From assembly GCA_934293575.1 (NCBI GenBank), contig CAKQYU010000004.1:150599-214598 (forward strand): DNA of 64,000 bases. The letters are read 5' to 3'. This DNA is from an uncultured Lachnospiraceae bacterium (GTDB taxonomy: Bacteria; Bacillota; Clostridia; Lachnospirales; Lachnospiraceae). The stretch's first letter is position 1. Each line of letters starts with the position of its first letter. The position numbers and the translations under genes are program-made. This document shows, one piece after another, positions 59,964-64,000 of this stretch. The notes beneath the pieces are model-generated. The model saw only the letters and a list, made by a program, of their open reading frames with translations. It had not been told where the DNA came from and did no database searches.

Positions 59964-60226
59964 TTCCCTCTCCTCCTGCCTTAATTCAGGCATTTATTTA
60001 TTTTATGAAGAGTATGAACAAAAGGAGCTTGTTTTAAACAGAATTCAATAAAAAATTGTACGTGGACAAATTTTTTGTAGAAATTAAGTTTTTTCTTTCT
60101 TATATTGCGAACTATTTTGAAATATCGTTGTTCATTTCGGCAAAAAAAGTGCATATATCATGATAACTTACAGAGTAAGCAAAAATGTCATGGAGAAACT
60201 GCTTAAATGGAAAGGAATGAACGAAA

Positions 60227-61432
60227 ATGATAGAGATTGTTTATAACAAGGAGGCTCAAACAGAAGATAACATTTTTGCAGGAATTACTTTACCGAAGAA
60301 TATTCGTCAGATAGGCTCGCCGTCTGCAAACCGACGAATTTATATTGAAGATTACGTTATGACGTATTTAAGCCAGATGGCAAATCCGAATTCTTCCTTT
60401 GCCAGAGGAGCAATTTTAGTGGGGGAATCTTACCAAAATGCAGGTGGACAGGTTACCTTTATCAGCGGGGCGTTGGCTGCACAGAATCTGGAACTGGATT
60501 TGGAGGAAAGTACATTTGACGGAGAAACCTGGGACTATATTTATCAGGAAGTAAAACATTATTTTCCGGATTTACAGGTGGTTGGCTGGTTTTTATCCCG
60601 GATGGGATTTTCGACAGAAGTCAATGACATGATTGTAAATCTGCATATGGAAAATTTTGCCGGAAATGACAAGGTACTTTATATTATGGATGCCCTGGAA
60701 GGGGAAGATGCTTTTTATATGGTAGAAGGGGAGTATCTTCACAAACAACCCGGTTATTATATTTATTATGCACGAAATGAAGCAATGCAGAATTTTATGA
60801 TAGAAGAAAAAAGGGAAAAAGGACTTGATGTACCGAATGAGGTCGAGGAAAAGGACGAAGCGGTTATAAGAAATTATAAAAAAATATTGGAGGATCGGGC
60901 ACATAATGTAAAAATAGAACGAATCAATCGAAGATTGTCGGTGGTATGTTCCGGACTTACGGTTGCTGTGCTGGCATTGGGGGTTGCAGTTTTTTCAAAT
61001 TATCAGATGCTTGAAATTTTACAGTCGAAGCTGGTGGAAAACGGAATCATTACCTATGTAGAATTGGAAAATGGATATCCGCAGGTAACGGAGAGTGAAA
61101 AGGATACGCAGGAACCGTCAACAGAAGAGGACAATACAAGGGAGGAGATGTTGCAGTCTACGAAGATGGCGGCCGCATCCGGTCTTGACCGGAAACAGGA
61201 AAATGAAGAAATCACCGTGGATAAGGCGGAGAAAACATCCGATCAGGTTCTGCCGCAATATTATGTGGTGCAAAATGGGGACACGCTTTCGTCAATCAGT
61301 TTTAAAATGTATAATTCGGTAGGATATGTAGCGGAATTAATGGAGGCAAACGAATTTAGCAATTCGGATGATATCCATGAAGGAGATACGATTTTGATTC
61401 CGACGGTTGCAAGCCGGGAGGAAGGTAACTGA
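60227..61432 (+). CDS. MPN-like domain, transmembrane helix and LysM protein
   Basis: A 401-residue protein with an unusual layout. The N-terminal domain (about 37-195) has the strand pattern of an MPN/JAMM fold: FARGAILVGESYQNAGGQV, later VVGWFLSRMGFSTEVND (from residue 118). The zinc ligands are missing: the E-x-x-G-x-L Glu is Phe, and the HxHP His residues are L123 and R125. Next come a charged linker, one transmembrane helix (about 239-260) with positive residues on its N side, an acidic low-complexity stretch and a C-terminal LysM domain (about 345-393). The N-domain is therefore cytoplasmic and LysM binds peptidoglycan outside. The MPN assignment is my inference. AAAGGAATG lies before the ATG. 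Confidence 0.75.
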   Translation: MIEIVYNKEAQTEDNIFAGITLPKNIRQIGSPSANRRIYIEDYVMTYLSQMANPNSSFARGAILVGESYQNAGGQVTFISGALAAQNLELDLEESTFDGETWDYIYQEVKHYFPDLQVVGWFLSRMGFSTEVNDMIVNLHMENFAGNDKVLYIMDALEGEDAFYMVEGEYLHKQPGYYIYYARNEAMQNFMIEEKREKGLDVPNEVEEKDEAVIRNYKKILEDRAHNVKIERINRRLSVVCSGLTVAVLALGVAVFSNYQMLEILQSKLVENGIITYVELENGYPQVTESEKDTQEPSTEEDNTREEMLQSTKMAAASGLDRKQENEEITVDKAEKTSDQVLPQYYVVQNGDTLSSISFKMYNSVGYVAELMEANEFSNSDDIHEGDTILIPTVASREEGN

Positions 61433-61467
61433 AATATCGAAACAGGCTAGTACCTTTTTTTAAAATG

Positions 61468-61476
61468 TGATATAAT
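61468..61476 (+). promoter_or_regulatory. Extended -10 promoter upstream of the DUF5711 gene
   Basis: TGATATAAT (61468-61476) lies 43 bases before the ATG at 61519. The -35 region is poor. The same extended -10 sequence occurs before glgC. Confidence 0.5.
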
Positions 61477-61518
61477 TTTTCGTGCAGAAAACATTACGTT
61501 TTAGAAAAGGTAGAATTC

Positions 61519-62835
61519 ATGAGGAAAAAAAAGAAAGATACGGATTTCGTTGAAGTGAATGAAGACAACACAACGAAAAGTAGTTTTTTTAATAAAATAA
61601 GAGGTGTGGTTCCGGAATCATCCGATGAACAAGATGATATGGATGATATGGACACGGAGGATGAGAATGTGACAGAACCCCCGGTCAAATTAAATCTGAA
61701 ACCGCTTCGAAATATTGCAATCATTATTGTTGCGGTAATCATTATCCGGTTTATTGTTGTGGAACTGATTCCGGGAGCGAATTATAATTCCTATGAGGTA
61801 TTAGAGGATGCGAGTGTAACGAATGCGAATATGACAGACTATATTGCATATCAGGATTCCATGATAAAATACAGCAGGGACGGCGTGACGTACATTGACG
61901 AAAAGGGAGAGGCAGTCTGGACAGAGACCTATGCAATGAAGATGCCGGTTGCCGATGTGTGTGGAGAGTATATTGCAATTGCGGATCTGAATGGAAATGA
62001 TGTATATATTTTCAATAAAGAGGGAAAAGTAAACAGTTGTACAATGCCATATAATATCTGTGATATATCGGTGGCAAGCCAGGGCGAGTTTGCGGTAATT
62101 TTAGAAGGTGGAAAGAACAGTTATACGAATATGTATGATCGTGATGGAAACCAGATAATGGAAAGAAAAACTTCAATTGACCAACAGGGTTATCCATTGG
62201 ATGTTGATTTGTCGGTAGATGGCAAGAAATTATTTTCATCTTATTTGTCCATTAATCAGAATGGAGAACTGGAGAACAAATTGACTGCGTCTAATTTTGG
62301 CGAGGTCGGACAAAATGAAAATGCAGACCGGATTGTTGGAGCTTATCAGTTGGAAAATACAATTGTACCGAAGGTGGAATTTTTGGACAATAATACAGTT
62401 TGCGCATTTGGTGATAATCAGTTTATTATTTATTCCATGAAAGAAAAATCCAGCCAAAAGACTAAAATTGAATTTGATTCGGAAATTCAAAGTGTGGTAT
62501 TTGATTCCCAGTATATCGGTGTGGTACTTGTTAATACGGAAGAAGATGCACAGGAGCCTTATGTGCTGAAGCTATATAATACAAGCGGACATGAGGTTAT
62601 GCGTAAAAATCTGGATTTTGATTATGATAATGTGCAGATGCGCGGAGACGAAATTATATTCACCGGTGGAAATGAATGCAGAATTTATACAACAAAAGGG
62701 AAAGTGAAATTTAACTGCACATTTTCAAAGACAGTAAAGGATGTTGTGCCAACCGGATACAGTAAGCGTTATATTGTATTGTATGAAAACGGTTCGGAAG
62801 TAATCCGGTTAAAACACGCAAGAGTAAAGGAATAA
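61519..62835 (+). CDS. DUF5711-family membrane-anchored beta-propeller-like protein
   Basis: A 438-residue protein with an acidic cytoplasmic tail (1-60), one transmembrane helix (about 63-85) and a large extracellular domain of repeated beta strands. The strands (GVTYIDEKGEAVWTETY, DVYIFNKEGKVNSC, TNMYDRDGNQIMERKT, CRIYTTKGKVKFNCTF) look like propeller blades, each with a D/KxG turn. I assign it to DUF5711 from memory of clostridial proteins. No catalytic motif is seen. The CvpA-family gene starts two bases after its stop codon, so the two are tightly coupled. A ribosome site (AAAAGG) precedes the ATG. Confidence 0.8.
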   Translation: MRKKKKDTDFVEVNEDNTTKSSFFNKIRGVVPESSDEQDDMDDMDTEDENVTEPPVKLNLKPLRNIAIIIVAVIIIRFIVVELIPGANYNSYEVLEDASVTNANMTDYIAYQDSMIKYSRDGVTYIDEKGEAVWTETYAMKMPVADVCGEYIAIADLNGNDVYIFNKEGKVNSCTMPYNICDISVASQGEFAVILEGGKNSYTNMYDRDGNQIMERKTSIDQQGYPLDVDLSVDGKKLFSSYLSINQNGELENKLTASNFGEVGQNENADRIVGAYQLENTIVPKVEFLDNNTVCAFGDNQFIIYSMKEKSSQKTKIEFDSEIQSVVFDSQYIGVVLVNTEEDAQEPYVLKLYNTSGHEVMRKNLDFDYDNVQMRGDEIIFTGGNECRIYTTKGKVKFNCTFSKTVKDVVPTGYSKRYIVLYENGSEVIRLKHARVKE

Positions 62836-62837
62836 GA

Positions 62838-63542
62838 ATGAATATATGTAATATTATAATTGGAATCGTTTTTCTGGGATTTATTTTAGTTGGCTGGTTT
62901 CAGGGCATGTTTCGCGTTGTTGTATCTGCCGCAGGATTAATTGCCAGTATATTTGTTTCTATTTATATTTCTCCTTATGTGAGCGGATATTTACAGGAAA
63001 ATACAAAAATAGATGATAAGATAGCGGGTTACATTGCGCAGGAACTTCAATATTCCGATACTGGACAGGAAGTGACAAGAGGAATGCAGATTGCGGCAAT
63101 CAATTCGCTTCCGTTACCGGAAACGTTGAAAGCAACCATTTTGGATAATAATAATTCGGAAGTATATGATGTCCTCGCAGTTAGCGGAGTCTATGATTAT
63201 ATTGCAATGTCGATTGCAGTTGTGATTTTAAACGCAGCTGTTTTTTTGGCGCTTATTATGGTATGTAGATTTATTTTCTGGATTTTGGGAAGGAAATTAA
63301 AAGATTTGACGAAGCTTCCAATCCTACATTCGATTGATAAGGTTGGTGGAGGTGTCTTGGGAGGATTGAAAGGATTTCTGTGGATATGGATATTCTTTCT
63401 GTTTTTGTCGATTACCAGTAGTATGGAATGGAGCAGAAGTCTGATTGCCCAAATCAGTACCTCTCCGATTTTAAAATATATGTATGATAATAATTTTTTG
63501 GTTGACCTTGTGGGTGACTTTACCAGAATATTATTTTTATAA
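62838..63542 (+). CDS. CvpA-family membrane protein
   Basis: A 234-residue membrane protein with four predicted helices. Its start (GIVFLGFILVGWFQGMFRV) matches the CvpA family's G-x-x-x-G-x-x-R-G pattern, although the final Arg-Gly is altered here. A soluble loop of about 70 residues lies between helices two and three, and the VGGGVLGGLKGFLWIW segment is typical of CvpA. Family members are linked to colicin V production in Escherichia and to envelope stress or septation elsewhere; the mechanism is unknown. It overlaps the DUF5711 gene's translation unit by a two-base gap and is the last protein gene before the rRNA operon. Confidence 0.87.
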   Translation: MNICNIIIGIVFLGFILVGWFQGMFRVVVSAAGLIASIFVSIYISPYVSGYLQENTKIDDKIAGYIAQELQYSDTGQEVTRGMQIAAINSLPLPETLKATILDNNNSEVYDVLAVSGVYDYIAMSIAVVILNAAVFLALIMVCRFIFWILGRKLKDLTKLPILHSIDKVGGGVLGGLKGFLWIWIFFLFLSITSSMEWSRSLIAQISTSPILKYMYDNNFLVDLVGDFTRILFL

Positions 63543-63640
63543 ATACAATTCAAAAAATGTGCCTGTAACGGTGTCGAAACACAAGATATTGATGAAAAAA
63601 ACAGAGATAAAAAAATATCATATTTTTTGAAAAAAAGGTG

Positions 63641-63669
63641 TTGACACAGAAAAAAGCTTGTGATAATAT
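63641..63669 (+). promoter_or_regulatory. Ribosomal RNA operon promoter
   Basis: Consensus TTGACA (63641-63646), a 17-base spacer and TAATAT (63664-63669) with an upstream TGA (extended -10). It is preceded by an A/T-rich stretch (63606-63637) that resembles an UP element. Confidence 0.87.
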
Positions 63670-63675
63670 AATCAC

Positions 63676-63982
63676 TGTTGCGGCGCTAGTAAGTGCGAAA
63701 CAGCAACAAGAACAATGAAAACCAAATAAAGATTAAACAACAAAACAACCCTGAAAATTCTAAAGAGAATTTGATAATTCTGAGGCAAGCGCTTTTGAAT
63801 AAAAGACTTTTTGAATGCTTGCATTCGAAAAAGTGTTTTTATGAAAAAGCATTTGACGAAGTCAAACAACGAGCAAAACAAAGTTTTGCGAGTCTGCCGA
63901 GGAATGATTGTTGAACAAACAAACTAACAGTAAAACGGGATTGATTAGCCAGCGATGGTGAGTCATGAACGGGATTACAAAC
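63676..63982 (+). other. 16S rRNA leader (pre-rRNA)
   Basis: About 305 bases between the promoter and mature 16S, with no protein gene. It holds a hairpin at the transcript start (GTTGC 63677-63681 with GCAAC 63703-63707), a boxA-like GAACAATGAAAACC (63710-63723) expected for antitermination, a terminator-like hairpin (63806-63840), and a small TTTGAC/GTCAAA stem (63852-63866). Confidence 0.75.
63806..63840 (+). other. Terminator-like hairpin inside the rRNA leader
   Basis: ACTTTTTGAATGC (63806-63818) pairs with GCATTCGAAAAAGT (63821-63834) with a single bulged C and a TT loop, followed by GTTTTT. It may be an RNase III site or a regulated terminator overcome by antitermination. Confidence 0.6.
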
Positions 63983-64000
63983 TTTTAATATGAGAGTTTG
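63983..64000 (+). rRNA. 16S ribosomal RNA, first bases only
   Basis: The window ends in TTTTAATATGAGAGTTTG, the conserved 5' end of bacterial 16S rRNA (the usual continuation is ATCCTGGCTCAG). The gene is cut by the window edge. The promoter and leader upstream agree. Confidence 0.88.

Noticed and set aside
63693..63914. Short open frames on both strands in the rRNA leader
   Set aside because: They lie within transcribed pre-rRNA downstream of a consensus rRNA promoter, and the hairpins explain the sequence better than coding does.

Overview
The window looks like chromosomal backbone of a low-GC anaerobic Firmicute, most likely a member of Lachnospiraceae (Clostridia). The evidence is the glgC-glgD pair, an anaerobic class III ribonucleotide reductase, spoVG, a YyaC-type spore-protease homologue, strong AGGAGG ribosome sites with several TTG starts, lipoproteins with Gram-positive lipoboxes, and clostridial-type families (DUF5711, DUF6145-like, DUF624). 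I see no phage, insertion sequence, integron, CRISPR array or tRNA gene. The genus cannot be named from this stretch alone.

Layout. 1-8.9 kb: PHP phosphoesterase, MATE exporter, a membrane protein with a NarL-type two-component system, a secreted C39-like pseudopeptidase, a coiled-coil protein and a thioesterase. 8.9-13.1 kb: a nucleoside-binding BMP lipoprotein divergent from a chemoreceptor, then asparaginase. 13.3-20.1 kb: glycogen synthesis (glgC, glgD), spoVG, nrdD, a cold-shock protein and a GH25 lysozyme-like lipoprotein. 20.1-35.5 kb: a c-di-GMP phosphodiesterase, then a long, tightly packed + strand run: a one-domain GlmU, pth, trmL, mutS2, an OmpR-type two-component system, yhaM, mfd, two PrsA-like foldases and a CadC-like metal sensor. 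35.5-39.2 kb, minus strand: trkH-trkA potassium uptake and ylmH. 39.3-45.5 kb: ilvN, ilvC, a third PrsA-like lipoprotein, a tiny eight-cysteine protein, a CorC/HlyC-type protein and an ABC-F ATPase. 45.6-51.4 kb: a sugar ABC transporter (binding protein plus two permeases), a fourth PrsA-like lipoprotein and a DUF624 protein. 51.4-63.5 kb: aminotransferase, coaX, dusB, truA, signalling and envelope proteins (HD domain, CBS pair, coiled-coil membrane protein, YyaC, an MPN-like/LysM protein, DUF5711, CvpA). The last 360 bases are an rRNA promoter and leader, and the window stops about 18 bases into 16S rRNA.

Functional themes. Translation and tRNA maintenance genes are dispersed through the window (pth, trmL, mutS2, ylmH, dusB, truA, yhaM). 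Protein export and folding are heavily represented by four PrsA-like proteins. Sugar handling runs from ABC uptake to glycogen storage.

The most notable pattern is the number of domains that keep a recognisable fold but have lost catalytic residues. These are the C39 peptidase (Cys and His both gone), the parvulin domains of all four PrsA-like proteins, the second Walker A of the ABC-F ATPase, the GGDEF half of the EAL protein, the GYP half of the HD protein, and an MPN/JAMM-like domain tethered to LysM. I found no clear large, previously undescribed multi-gene system. The best candidates for new biology are the MPN-like/TM/LysM protein, the pseudo-C39 protein, the eight-Cys small protein, the one-domain GlmU and the probable AUA start codon of the CBS protein.
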